This document shows positions 8,659 through 17,956 of a stretch of DNA of 64,000 nucleotides, piece by piece. A model generated the notes under the pieces. It searched no databases and had not been told where the DNA came from. It worked only from the letters and a program-made list of their open reading frames with translations. The stretch is from Latilactobacillus sakei subsp. sakei DSM 20017 = JCM 1157. GTDB lineage: Bacteria > Bacillota > Bacilli > Lactobacillales > Lactobacillaceae. Position numbers and translations under genes: made by a program. Position 1 is the stretch's first letter. Each line of letters starts with the position of its first letter. The stretch covers positions 62,001-126,000 of the forward strand of contig NZ_AP017929.1 of the NCBI RefSeq assembly GCF_002370355.1, read 5' to 3'.

Positions 8659-8776
8659 GAAGTGTGACTTCAACTGGGTGGTTTTGAGCATTTGCTTAAC
8701 TTGGTGAATTAGCGATGCAATCGCTAGTTTGACAAGTGTTGCAAAGCACAGAAACCAGGTTGAATGAACACGTTAT
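8659..8776 (+). repeat. Structured intergenic repeat, copy 1 (after fhuD)
   Basis: Member of a seven-copy family in this window. Order: GAAGTGTG directly after the fhuD TAA, an outer arm ending TTCAACTGGGTGGTTT, the box TGAGCATT, an inner hairpin TTAGCGATGCAATCGCTA, the box AAAGCACAGAAA, the complementary arm AAACCAGGTTGAA, and CACGTTAT. A second AGAAGTGTGAC begins at 8777, perhaps the remnant of another copy. Confidence 0.8.
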
Positions 8777-8796
8777 AAGAAGTGTGACTAAAACAA

Positions 8797-8836
8797 CAAA
8801 AGAGCGTGCTGACCATGGTCAGCACGCTCTTTTAGT
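8797..8836. terminator. Bidirectional terminator between fhuD and dltD
   Basis: A long perfect stem, AAGAGCGTGCTGAC / GTCAGCACGCTCTT, with A and T runs on opposite sides. It serves both the rightward fhuD transcript and the leftward dlt operon. Confidence 0.85.
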
Positions 8837-10108
8837 TTATTCTTCAAAATCTTGTACTTGATCACCAGCAACATCTTGCCATGAACGATCTAAGTAGTCA
8901 TCTGATAATTTATATGAGACCTTACCAGCCTTCTTAGTGGCCATGAATGGTTGCACATGTTGGTCAACTTTCAACCAACCACGCCAGCCTAGATGAATGG
9001 TATCTTGCATAAAGTAATCTTCGTTACCATCTTTGGTCATATCAACAATATTGTTAAAGCCTTGTGATTTCAATTGGTAAGAAATCTTTGTCGAGAAGTT
9101 ATTTAACATATCTTGTGATAAGCCCGTATAAGATGCCCACCGTGCGTTAACAGGTGGAATGATGAATTGCACTGCCATCTTGTGTTGTGCGAAGAAATCG
9201 AGCATCAACTGGAAGTCAGAAAATTCTGGTGAACTTTCATAGTTGAAGTTACTTTGTTCGCCCTTCAATTTCGCTTGATTTGGTAAAATCCGTTGTTCAT
9301 AGAATTTCTTTTGAATCCCAAATGGATTACCAGCAGTTGCTTTGCGACCAAGTGTTGTGGCAACTTGGTCAAGTGTTTGTAAGTCTTGTTCATCTGGTAA
9401 AGCCTTCAAGCCTCTAGTTAATTCTTTTTCACGACCGTGAATGAATAATTGACTGAAGAGTTGATCTTGATGTTGCAAACCTGGGCGCTTAATGTTGTTG
9501 ATATACACTTTTTGCACCGTTGTTAGCGGTAAGCCCAACGCCTTGTTCTTTAATGCATCCCGCATTACCCCACTGGTTGTATCACTCGTTAAATCTAGAA
9601 TCCGTTTAGCTGCATATCGCGTTGCTGCTGAATCCTTAGCACGAACTAAGAAGTACGATGTTTGCAGTGGTGAATAGAAGAAATCAAACATTTCTGATTT
9701 AACCCCTCGTGGTACAAACCATTGTGGCGAAATAATCACGACCGCTTTCTTACCCGTTAGGTGTTGACCTGTCGCTTGTAGGGATAAGAAATGTGTTAAT
9801 GACTGTGTACCAGGTGCGCCAATTAAGAACGGCTTATTTTTCCAATTATACTTTTCAGCCATCACAGAAGGATGCAAGGGATCCATTCGTGACAACTCAG
9901 AAGATCCGATAATAGGAATGTAATCCGCATTAAATGCAGCATCCTTGATGGCTTCACCTTTAATCACATTGGCTGACATTGATGTTGCCGCTGTTGATAA
10001 AGTCTTAGCACTCGGATGACTAAAGCGAAATGGCGATAATAGTAACGCGCCTAAGCACGCACCGGCAATTAACACTGGCCCAAAAATCAGCCACAATTTC
10101 TTAAACAT
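8837..10108 (-). CDS. dltD: D-alanyl-lipoteichoic acid biosynthesis protein DltD
   Basis: A 423-residue protein with one N-terminal membrane anchor (residues 6-27) and an extracellular SGNH-like domain. The candidate catalytic serine lies in IIGSSELSRMDPLHP (about residue 70) and the Asp-His pair in MQDTIHLGWRGW near residue 370. DltD works with DltB to transfer D-alanine to lipoteichoic acid outside the membrane. It starts one nt after the dltC stop. The gene is intact, but D-alanylation probably fails because dltA is broken. Confidence 0.93.
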   Translation of the reverse strand: MFKKLWLIFGPVLIAGACLGALLLSPFRFSHPSAKTLSTAATSMSANVIKGEAIKDAAFNADYIPIIGSSELSRMDPLHPSVMAEKYNWKNKPFLIGAPGTQSLTHFLSLQATGQHLTGKKAVVIISPQWFVPRGVKSEMFDFFYSPLQTSYFLVRAKDSAATRYAAKRILDLTSDTTSGVMRDALKNKALGLPLTTVQKVYINNIKRPGLQHQDQLFSQLFIHGREKELTRGLKALPDEQDLQTLDQVATTLGRKATAGNPFGIQKKFYEQRILPNQAKLKGEQSNFNYESSPEFSDFQLMLDFFAQHKMAVQFIIPPVNARWASYTGLSQDMLNNFSTKISYQLKSQGFNNIVDMTKDGNEDYFMQDTIHLGWRGWLKVDQHVQPFMATKKAGKVSYKLSDDYLDRSWQDVAGDQVQDFEE

Positions 10109-10109
10109 C

Positions 10110-10346
10110 TTATTGCAATTCCTTTGCTTTGGCGATGATTTTGTTTGGTGTTGCCCATTCGTTACGATCGAATTCTGAAACTGGTACGTCGATGTCTAAT
10201 TGACCTTGTAATTCAAGTAATAATTGAACAGTCGCCATTGAATCTAATGTCCCTGTTTCAAATAAATCCATATCCATATCATCTTTGATATCATCGTTAC
10301 CTGTTAAATCTGCCAAAATTTCTACTACTGTGTTTTCTACATCCAT
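10110..10346 (-). CDS. dltC: D-alanyl carrier protein
   Basis: A 78-residue acyl-carrier-type protein. The phosphopantetheine attachment serine is in [16 protein letters not shown]. It accepts D-alanine from DltA and delivers it to the membrane protein DltB. It lies between dltB (29 nt upstream) and dltD, with GGAG about 10 nt before the ATG. Confidence 0.95.
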   Translation of the reverse strand: MDVENTVVEILADLTGNDDIKDDMDMDLFETGTLDSMATVQLLLELQGQLDIDVPVSEFDRNEWATPNKIIAKAKELQ

Positions 10347-10375
10347 GATTAAAACGCTCCTTCAATTGTTTGGTC

Positions 10376-11584
10376 TTAATGGAACCAGAGTCGGTCCAAG
10401 AAGCCTGAGAAAATTAAAAAACTTAAACATACTGTGTTAAATGTTGCAAAAATTGCGAGATAATTTGTCCAACGATTGCTGATAATGTGATCCTTATGTT
10501 TCTTCTTAAAGCGTAACCAGACATCTGTTAGGATAATCCAAATTGCATGGAATAATCCGTAAGCGATGTAATACCAGGTTAAGCCATGCCAGAAGCCCAT
10601 CAATAAGAACAACGTTAAGTAGCCAAGATTGGCGATTAATACTTTACTCTTAGTAATTTTATGCTTCATCAAGAAGAACATGAGTCGCATGTAGATGTAA
10701 TCTCTAAACCAAAATGATAACGTCATATGCCATCTGTTCCAGAATTCCTTGATATTTGGTGATGAGAATGGCTTGTTAAAGTTGATTGGTGTTTCAATCC
10801 CCATGACATAACTCGTCCCAACTGCGAATAAACTGTAACCCGCAAAATCAAAGAATAAATACATACTATAGACATACATGTAACCCACAAGGCCCCATGA
10901 AATATCTAAGAAACCGCCGCGACTTGCCATGGCTAAGTGCGCCATTCTTGGCAATAACAAGGTTCCGAATGCATAACCTAAGATAAACTTATACACAAAC
11001 CCTAACATGAAGTTGTGCATTGCTTTCCCTAACATATCGATATAGTGATCACGTTCAGGTACTTTTAGATAATCCTTCTTAAAACGCCGGTAACGATCAA
11101 TCGGACCGGATGAAATAGTTGGGAAGAACAGCATGAATTGTAAGAACAACCATGGCTCAAACTTCTTAATACTCCCATCACGGGTTTCCATAATCATGCC
11201 GACAGCTTTGAAGGTTAAATAACTAATCCCTAAGAAACCAATAATTGAATTCCGTCCTGGATTTAAAAATGGCACGAATTTAACAATGACTAGCGGCATG
11301 ATGGCCAGGACAACCGCCAAGTCGAACAATGCTGTATTATTACGTTTTTGGCGATACACGGTGTAGCCCCAAATGAGAGCCCCTTCGAATATCACGTAGC
11401 CGATTAAAGCTAACCCTTGATTAATCTTATCACCGTCAAAGATTAAGACCAAAAAGAGCAGTGAAACAAGTGTTTCATAGATGTGCCACCGTTTACCATT
11501 TAAAAAACCAATGATTAGCGGCACTAACGCAATGCCTAAAATAATGAAGTAATTAGGATTTGCGTACGGTTGTAAATTAGGCAT
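10376..11584 (-). CDS. dltB: D-alanyl transfer protein DltB (MBOAT family)
   Basis: A 402-residue membrane-bound O-acyltransferase with about 11 hydrophobic helices. The conserved MBOAT histidine is in LLMGFWHGLTWYY and the usual NRWHMTLSFWFRDYIY block is present. It moves D-alanine across the membrane from DltC. Its ATG overlaps the dltA stop by 8 nt, so its translation was coupled to dltA; the break in dltA may also lower dltB expression. Confidence 0.94.
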   Translation of the reverse strand: MPNLQPYANPNYFIILGIALVPLIIGFLNGKRWHIYETLVSLLFLVLIFDGDKINQGLALIGYVIFEGALIWGYTVYRQKRNNTALFDLAVVLAIMPLVIVKFVPFLNPGRNSIIGFLGISYLTFKAVGMIMETRDGSIKKFEPWLFLQFMLFFPTISSGPIDRYRRFKKDYLKVPERDHYIDMLGKAMHNFMLGFVYKFILGYAFGTLLLPRMAHLAMASRGGFLDISWGLVGYMYVYSMYLFFDFAGYSLFAVGTSYVMGIETPINFNKPFSSPNIKEFWNRWHMTLSFWFRDYIYMRLMFFLMKHKITKSKVLIANLGYLTLFLLMGFWHGLTWYYIAYGLFHAIWIILTDVWLRFKKKHKDHIISNRWTNYLAIFATFNTVCLSFLIFSGFLDRLWFH

Positions 11585-13003
11585 TCCCGTTTACCTCTTT
11601 AATCAACGCTTTACGATCAACCTTACCATTGACGGATAATGGTAAACTTTCTGGATAGACGAAACGTCGGGGAATCATGTAGGCCATTGTATTTTCAGCC
11701 AGGGCTGCTTTTAACGTTTTCGTTAATGTCGCATCCCCCACTTGACCTTCAGCTGGCACGACGTAAGCAATTAATTGCGTTACTTGGTGCGCCTTGTTGT
11801 AACGAGGAACCGTGCAAGCTTGTTTCACTTGTGCTAGTTGTCCTAAATGATGATCGATTTCTTCTAGTTCAATCCGATAACCATGCATCTTAACTTGGAA
11901 ATCAGTCCGCCCTTTGTAGAAGATTAATTGATTGTCATCGGCAACCACTAAGTCTCCTGAATGATAGAAACGTTGGCCATCTTTTTCGAAAAAGGCAGCG
12001 TTCGTTTTTTCGGGATTATTTAAGTAGCCTTTAGAAACACTAGGGCCACTAATCAATAATTCACCAGGTTGGCCAGGTGCGACTTCGTTGTTTTGTTCAT
12101 CAACCACAACCGTCTTCGTATCAGCCTTTGTATAACCAATTGGTAACCGATCATACTGTGCTAGAATATCAGCGGTAATTTCGATGCTGGTCATTGCGAC
12201 CGTTGCTTCTGTTGGCCCGTAAGTATTGAACACGTTGGTGCGAGTAAACAGATTTCAACAAATGATGGTGTTGAAACCCATTCGTTAACCTTCAAGGTTG
12301 GCAATACTTCAAATAAAGTCTTGAAGTTGTCCGTAATTTCTTTTTCTAAAATTACTAATGTTGCGCCTGAGCAAAGCCCTGGATAAAGGTTCATGACTGA
12401 TAAATCGAATGAGTATGGGGCTTGAATTAAGACCCGACTATTATCAGCAACGCCAAATGCTGGGTTAGCCCAATCAACGAAACTCAAAAGGTTGTTTTCA
12501 CTAATTTGAACCCCTTTTGGTAAACCAGTTGTCCCAGAGGTGAAAATAATGTAGAAGTTATCGTCACCTTGAACACTTTGTTGTGCGTCGTAATCCGTTG
12601 CACCGTTTGCCACAACGTCTGCTAATGTCGCTTCTTGGAAGACAGGCATATCAACATTAATTTGACTAGCTGGTGCCCATGATAGGACAGCCGCTGGTTT
12701 AGCAACAGATTCAATTTGTTGAATCCGCTCTGCATCTGAGTGTTGTTCAACCGGAATGTAGGCATGGCCTGCTTTGACAGCACCTAAGAATGTCGCCACC
12801 ATTTCGAACTGTTGGCCCCCAAAAACAATCACTGGGGCGCCTTTAGGCAATGCTTGGTCTTGGATAAACGCCGCGATTCGATCGGATGCAACTTTTAAGT
12901 CTGCATATGAATACTGCGTTTGACCGTATTGATACGCTACAGTTTGCGGTTGTTCAATCGCAATTGTATCAATTTTTTGAATAATGCTATTTGTCATCAC
13001 CAT
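11577..13003 (-). pseudogene. dltA: D-alanine-carrier protein ligase dltA, internal deletion with frameshift
   Basis: DltA activates D-alanine with ATP and loads DltC. The N-terminal part reads normally (FTSGTTGLPKG, FVEICLL) up to about 12250, then shifts frame and stops at 12191. The C-terminal part resumes in another frame at VFNTYGPTEATVAMT (from about 12230) and runs to 11577. The residues that normally lie between FVEICLL and VFNTYGP, including the FCGE motif, are absent, so roughly 95-120 bp are missing. The remaining frame totals about 475 codons against the usual 500-510. The ATG at 13003 has AAGGAG 4 nt upstream; the ATG at 12997 is an alternative. No functional ligase is expected. 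Confidence 0.88.
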
Positions 13004-13020
13004 TACGCTCCTTCATTAAA

Positions 13021-13179
13021 CTAAAATTCATTATAAATAAATTTAGGGCTACCAATACCACTGTAATCGTACAGGTAGAGTAAAATTAAGAGAATTATAA
13101 AATATATAATCGTTCTGCCAATGAAATTGACAACTGGTTTTTGCCAAAAATTAAGGATTTTTTGTCCCATTTTCACCAT
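13021..13179 (-). CDS. dltX: DltX, small membrane protein of the dlt operon
   Basis: A 52-residue ORF found by translating upstream of dltA. It has one hydrophobic helix (residues 18-36) and the C-terminal PKFIYNEF that marks DltX, the teichoic-acid D-alanylation associated peptide. It stops 18 nt before the dltA start. The ATG at 13179 has a weak purine-rich site; ATG 13170 (MGQKIL) is an alternative. In other Firmicutes DltX is needed for D-alanine transfer at the membrane. Confidence 0.85.
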   Translation of the reverse strand: MVKMGQKILNFWQKPVVNFIGRTIIYFIILLILLYLYDYSGIGSPKFIYNEF

Positions 13180-13213
13180 TTCTTTCTCTTTTTTTCTGAT
13201 TGGTACGCTATAT

Positions 13214-13249
13214 TACCTTATTAAAGGTACCATACTGGTTTAATAACAA
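13214..13249 (-). promoter_or_regulatory. Candidate dlt promoter with a palindrome over its -10
   Basis: Leftward -35 TTGTTA (13244-13249), 18-nt spacer and -10 TTTAAT (13220-13225). The inverted repeat TACCTT-ATTA-AAGGTA (13214-13229) is centred on the -10, as an operator would be. No regulator is identified. Confidence 0.4.
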
Positions 13250-13284
13250 CCACTAACATTTTTGTCACACATTATTGGGGACTA

Positions 13285-13322
13285 AAAAAGGACCTGGTAA
13301 AGAAATTCTCCCCCTGGTCCTT
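13285..13322 (-). terminator. Likely terminator after trxA
   Basis: On the minus strand AAGGACCAGG pairs with CCAGGTCCTT and is followed by TTTTTT. It lies between trxA and the dlt control region. Confidence 0.6.
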
Positions 13323-13371
13323 CAGTTGTTAGAGACGTTTTTCAACGCATGCTTACAATCGTCATTGTGCT

Positions 13372-13683
13372 CTAATCAGTATATTTAGCTAATGTTTCCG
13401 TTAATTGTTCCTTATTGTGGAAGCCAGTAATTGTTTCGACAACTTGCCCATCTTTTTTAACGAGCAATGTTGGAATAGCCATGATCCCAAATTTAGCTGG
13501 GGTATCAGGGTTGGCATCCACATCCATCTTTGTGAATTTAACCTTATCATTTGTTTGTGCTAACTCTTCAATGACAGGTGATTGCATCCGACAAGGACCA
13601 CACCAAGTAGCCCAAAAGTCTGTTAAAACAACACCTTGGCTTGTTTCTGCTTCAAAATCTTTATCCGTTAAAACATCTACCAT
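13372..13683 (-). CDS. trxA: Thioredoxin
   Basis: A 103-residue thioredoxin with the active site WCGPCR near residue 30 and the cis-proline in AIPTLLV. It reduces protein disulfides in the cytosol. AGGAGGTG lies 6 nt before the ATG. It follows mutS2, an order seen in many Firmicutes (cvpA-mutS2-trxA), with a hairpin between. Confidence 0.96.
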   Translation of the reverse strand: MVDVLTDKDFEAETSQGVVLTDFWATWCGPCRMQSPVIEELAQTNDKVKFTKMDVDANPDTPAKFGIMAIPTLLVKKDGQVVETITGFHNKEQLTETLAKYTD

Positions 13684-13763
13684 ATCCGCACCTCCTATAA
13701 TCAGTTGTGTAAAACCGATTGCTTACTTTTAGTCTACACTTTTGCCCGTCAAAAAACAATTAA

Positions 13764-13812
13764 AAAAACTCAAAAGCCGGCATTACCAATGCACTAGCCT
13801 CTGAGTTTTCAA
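13764..13812 (-). terminator. Terminator between mutS2 and trxA
   Basis: On the minus strand AAAACTCA and TGAGTTTT flank an inner stem built from TGCATT/AATGC and its neighbours, followed by a T run. trxA therefore probably has its own promoter as well. Confidence 0.7.
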
Positions 13813-13822
13813 CTTAAGGACC

Positions 13823-16186
13823 TTACTTAAATGTCACAATGGTTGCACCATTACCACCAGCATTAGCTGGTGCATATTCGTACTTCTTCACTTGACGGTT
13901 AGCTTGGAGGTATTCTTGAACCCCTTGGCGAATCGCGCCAGTCCCTTTACCATGGACAATCGTGACTTGTTGATAATTAGCTAATAGCGCCGCATCAATG
14001 TATTGATCCACTTCGGCCATTGCTTCTTCATAGCGTTTGCCTCGTAAATCCAATTGTGCTTTAACGTGGCGTGCGCCACCGCTATTAACGGTTGTCACAT
14101 GGCGTTGTGGTCGGTTATCTTCAACGACTTTTTGCTTTTCTAAATCGTCATTAGCAATCTTCATCTTGATGATGCCCATTTGGACTTCCCAATTTTTCGA
14201 ATCGACTTGGCGAATTAAAGTGCCTCGTTGGCCGTAAGACGTGACCAAGACGTCATCCCCAACTTTAAGCGTTTGACGCCGCTTAGCCCGTTGGAGGACC
14301 TTATTTTTCTTCAAGGTTGTTTCTTGATGTAATTGCCCTAATTCAGCCTTGGCATCGATTAATTGATTTTCCTTAATCCGTGCGCCTTGATTCATCTGCA
14401 TATCACGTAATTTAGTGATGACTTTATCCGCTTTGACTTCAGCTTTTTCGACAATCGCATTCGCTTTTTCCTTAGCCTTCGCCATTTCCGTTTCACGATC
14501 TTCAAAGAATTGTTGATAAGCTGTTGAGAGTTGTTGATGTAGATCCGTCGCTTCCGTCAATTCATGCCGTAGTGCTTGGTATTCTGTTTCAGCCGCTTTA
14601 CGTTGATTTTCAAGATCGGTAATCATATTGTTCAAATCTTGGCTTTCATCGTTCATTAACTGTTTCGCTTGATCGACGATTGAATTTGGTAAGCCTAGGC
14701 GCGTTGAAATATCAAACGCATTACTCCGACCAGGCACCCCAATTAAAAGACGGTACGTTGGCTGTAAAGTCGCCACATCAAATTCCATGCTGGCATTAAT
14801 TGTTTGTGGTCGATTGTAGCCATAAATCTTCAATTCAGGATAATGAGTTGACGCAACCACGTTGGCTCCGACAATCCCGATTTGATCCAAGATGGCAATC
14901 GCTAAAGCGGCCCCTTCTTGCGGATCAGTCCCGGCACCTAATTCATCTAATAGCACCAAACTCCGATCATCAATCTGTTTGAGAATCTGAATGATATTTT
15001 CCATGTGTGCTGAGAAAGTACTCAAGTTTTGTTCGATTGATTGTTCGTCACCAATATCAGCAAAGATATCTGAGAAGACACCAACTTGGCTTTCTTCACG
15101 CGCAGTAATGAATAACCCTGATTGGGCCATCACTTGGACTAAGCCCAACGTTTTAAGTGTGATGGTTTTACCACCGGTATTCGGACCAGTTACCACAATC
15201 GCTTGATAATCCGCACCGATTGCAATATCATTGGCCACGACTTTAGTCGCATCAATTAAAGGATGCCGTGCCTGTTTTAAATCGACATGGTTTTCCGCAT
15301 TGATTAAAGGTTCCGTTGCTTTTAGAGCTTTCGCAAGTTGGGCCTTAGCATTCACGAAATCAAGTTGACCCAATAATTCAGCATTCGCTAAAATATTGTG
15401 ACGTTCCGGCATGATGGCTTCTGATAATTCCGCCAAAATCCGTTCGATTTCTTGTTGTTCTTCAATTTGTAATTGGCGCAAACGGTTATTTAATTCCATA
15501 ATCGCTTGGGGTTCCATGAATAGGGTTTGCCCACTGGCACTTTGATCATGTACCACACCACCGAATTGGCCGCGGTATTCTTGTTTAACAGGAATCACGT
15601 AGCGGTCGTTACGAATCGTCACGATCGGATCACTTAAATATTTAGCCTTGGCACCGTGTGTGTAGCTGGCCATCCGACTTCTAATCTGGCCTTCTAACTG
15701 CTTCAAGCCCGTTCTTAAACCGCGTAACTTGGTTGAAGCAGTATCTAAAATGGCACCATCATCAGCCACCGAACTTCTAATTCGTTCGGTTAATTGCGGT
15801 AACGTGACAAATTGCGCTACTAATTCGGGTAAGGCTTTTAATTCGAGTTCGTCTTTTTCCAGGTCATCAAAGAAACGAACCACGGCAGATGTCGCACGTA
15901 AAACGCGCCCGATTTGAGCGAGCTCACTACCATTTAACATCGCACCGATTTCAATTCGTTTTAAATGTGGTCTGATATTTTCCAGTTGGGGCAATGGAAT
16001 GCCACCTTTTAACCGTTCGATATCAACACCATCTTTGGTTTGGTTTAAGCGAATCTGAATCAGATCTGCTTCATTAATCGGTTCTAAAGTTGCTATTTGT
16101 TCTTGACCAAATGCTGTAATCGCATAGCCTTGCAACATTTGTTTAATTTTATCGTACTCTAATGTTTTTAATATTTTATGATTCAT
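13823..16186 (-). CDS. mutS2: Endonuclease MutS2
   Basis: A 787-residue protein. The MutS-type ATPase core has Walker A VVTGPNTGGKTITLKTLG (about residue 330) and Walker B LLDELGAGTDPQEG. A long charged coiled coil covers about 515-620 and the C-terminal Smr domain has LDLRGKRYEEAM and IVHGKGTGAIRQG. It lacks the MutS mismatch-recognition domain; the family limits recombination or splits stalled ribosomes (RqcU role in Bacillus). It follows cvpA. It cannot replace the broken mutS in mismatch repair. Confidence 0.95.
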   Translation of the reverse strand: MNHKILKTLEYDKIKQMLQGYAITAFGQEQIATLEPINEADLIQIRLNQTKDGVDIERLKGGIPLPQLENIRPHLKRIEIGAMLNGSELAQIGRVLRATSAVVRFFDDLEKDELELKALPELVAQFVTLPQLTERIRSSVADDGAILDTASTKLRGLRTGLKQLEGQIRSRMASYTHGAKAKYLSDPIVTIRNDRYVIPVKQEYRGQFGGVVHDQSASGQTLFMEPQAIMELNNRLRQLQIEEQQEIERILAELSEAIMPERHNILANAELLGQLDFVNAKAQLAKALKATEPLINAENHVDLKQARHPLIDATKVVANDIAIGADYQAIVVTGPNTGGKTITLKTLGLVQVMAQSGLFITAREESQVGVFSDIFADIGDEQSIEQNLSTFSAHMENIIQILKQIDDRSLVLLDELGAGTDPQEGAALAIAILDQIGIVGANVVASTHYPELKIYGYNRPQTINASMEFDVATLQPTYRLLIGVPGRSNAFDISTRLGLPNSIVDQAKQLMNDESQDLNNMITDLENQRKAAETEYQALRHELTEATDLHQQLSTAYQQFFEDRETEMAKAKEKANAIVEKAEVKADKVITKLRDMQMNQGARIKENQLIDAKAELGQLHQETTLKKNKVLQRAKRRQTLKVGDDVLVTSYGQRGTLIRQVDSKNWEVQMGIIKMKIANDDLEKQKVVEDNRPQRHVTTVNSGGARHVKAQLDLRGKRYEEAMAEVDQYIDAALLANYQQVTIVHGKGTGAIRQGVQEYLQANRQVKKYEYAPANAGGNGATIVTFK

Positions 16187-16241
16187 TTCTGTTAACTCCT
16201 TCTAAAAAAGGGGCGACCTTCGTCAGCCCCTTACAACTATG

Positions 16242-16781
16242 TTAACCAACTATCCACCATTGCGTTACAAGTGAGGTTAATAGTGGTGTTTTAAGCACCA
16301 TCATCTTAGCGAGCCACGAATGGGCCAACATGTTCTGTAACCCGTCAACTGGTACTAAGGCCAAGACATATAACACTAAGAAAATCCCAATATAGACAAC
16401 GATGAAGTTTAAAACACCACCTAAAACCTTATTAAATCGACTGAAAACATACATAAACGTTAACGAGTTCAGTAATAAGCCAATAAAACGAATAATCAGG
16501 CCACTGATGAACATCACTAATACAAAGGCCACACCGATATAAAAAGCTTTATCGAGTGATAACCCCACCTTCTGTTGGAAAAAGGCAAAGTAACTTTCTT
16601 CTGTTGCCGATGGATACGGCACTAACAAATTCAATTTAGGTCCGAGTGTCTGACTCAATGGAACCGCAATCCAAAAGGCGATAAAATAACCAATTGCATA
16701 AACGACCTGTAAGACAATTCCCCGGCGCATCCCAGTATAAACCGCATGTAACAACATTAAGATAATAATTAGACTTAGCAT
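16242..16781 (-). CDS. cvpA: CvpA family membrane protein
   Basis: A 179-residue protein with four or five hydrophobic helices (residues 1-15, 25-40, 80-105, 115-140), matching the CvpA/YshB family. It lies 55 nt upstream of mutS2 in the usual order. In most relatives a zapA gene precedes cvpA; here the 190 nt up to rnhC hold no convincing zapA. AAGGGG precedes the ATG. Function unknown beyond the family name (colicin V production in E. coli). Confidence 0.82.
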   Translation of the reverse strand: MLSLIIILMLLHAVYTGMRRGIVLQVVYAIGYFIAFWIAVPLSQTLGPKLNLLVPYPSATEESYFAFFQQKVGLSLDKAFYIGVAFVLVMFISGLIIRFIGLLLNSLTFMYVFSRFNKVLGGVLNFIVVYIGIFLVLYVLALVPVDGLQNMLAHSWLAKMMVLKTPLLTSLVTQWWIVG

Positions 16782-16974
16782 AATTTCCCCTTAACCGCGC
16801 TTTTAATTTGATATGATTCATCACTATCAGGCCAACCAGCTATTTCTGGTAACCTGCTTCAGACATCGCAAATAAAATTTGCTACTTCAACTGAACTATT
16901 TTATCATGAAATAAGGAGAAGTAGCAATTTTACCATTAATATCTTATTTTACCATTCATTGAGGAGGATGGCGC

Positions 16975-17892
16975 ATGCAAGCTGTGATAAAAATGACCCC
17001 AGCGCAATTAAAAACAATTCAACAAACTTATCCGTCCAACCGTCCCCTACCACCTGGTGCCGTTTTTGCCCACCGTGGCAACGGTTTGAACGTTACCGGC
17101 TATCGCTCCGGCAAAGTCCTTTTTCAAGGCGCAACAGCCGAAGCAGCCGCTGCTAAATGGGGCCCACTAGCACCTGCCAAGAAAAGTAAGGCTACTAAGG
17201 GGTCTGCTAAAGGTGACACGCTACCACCCGATTTTGCTAACTGGTCGGTTATCGGCTCAGATGAAGTTGGTAATGGCAGTTACTTTGGCCCACTGACGAT
17301 TGCCGCCGTCTATGTCAGTCAGGAAAATCTCAGCTTTGTCCGCAATTTAGGCGTCGCTGATTCAAAAACATTAACTGACGCTCAGATTGATCAGATGGCG
17401 ATTAAAATGATGACCAAACTCCCTTATCATATCGTCAATATCATGCCGCAAAAGTATAACCAAGTTCACGAACAAATGAATATCGAAAAAATGAAGGCGG
17501 TCAGCCATAACTTCGCCCTCTTAAAAGTTTTGAAAAAAATCCAACCTGATCAGCCCCAAGGCATTTTAATCGATCAATTCGAACCTCGTGCCACCTACTA
17601 TCGTTATTTAAAAGACGAACCGGTGGTATTACGAGATAACGTCTACTTTACAACTAAAGCGGAACAGTTTCATCTAGCGGTTGCGGCAGCTTCTATTATT
17701 GCCCGCCATCAAGCTAACCTATCAATGATTGAACTTTCCAAACTCGCTGGACGCGACATCCCAGTCGGTGCACACAAATCGATCGACAAAATTGCGGCTG
17801 ATTTATTGGACCAAGGCGGTTTAGAATACCTAGGCCAATTTGCTAAATTGCATTTTATTAACACCAAAAAAGCACAGGCTTTACGCTCATAA
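16975..17892 (+). CDS. rnhC: Ribonuclease HIII
   Basis: A 305-residue enzyme that cuts the RNA strand of RNA-DNA hybrids. The N-terminal substrate-binding domain (residues 1-85) precedes the catalytic domain with IGSDEVGNGSYFGPL, then GVADSKTLTD and LIDQFEPRATYY, which hold the acidic metal ligands. A GAGGAGG site lies 8 nt before the ATG. It is divergent from cvpA, a common Firmicute arrangement, and ends in a strong terminator. Confidence 0.94.
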   Translation: MQAVIKMTPAQLKTIQQTYPSNRPLPPGAVFAHRGNGLNVTGYRSGKVLFQGATAEAAAAKWGPLAPAKKSKATKGSAKGDTLPPDFANWSVIGSDEVGNGSYFGPLTIAAVYVSQENLSFVRNLGVADSKTLTDAQIDQMAIKMMTKLPYHIVNIMPQKYNQVHEQMNIEKMKAVSHNFALLKVLKKIQPDQPQGILIDQFEPRATYYRYLKDEPVVLRDNVYFTTKAEQFHLAVAAASIIARHQANLSMIELSKLAGRDIPVGAHKSIDKIAADLLDQGGLEYLGQFAKLHFINTKKAQALRS

Positions 17893-17896
17893 TGAT

Positions 17897-17940
17897 AATA
17901 GGGACCAAGACGATTTAGCGTCTTGATCCCTATTTTTTTT
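17897..17940 (+). terminator. Terminator after rnhC
   Basis: Stem AGGGACCAAGACG / CGTCTTGATCCCT (one mismatch) followed by eight T residues. Confidence 0.88.
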
Positions 17941-17956
17941 ATAGCATAGCCTCATT

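Noticed and set aside
13255-13268. Minus-strand TGACAAAAATG stretch as an alternative dlt promoter
   Set aside because: No -10 at a proper distance was found.
16636-16824. Minus-strand ORF of 62 codons upstream of cvpA as zapA
   Set aside because: It overlaps cvpA in another frame and shows no ZapA-like sequence.
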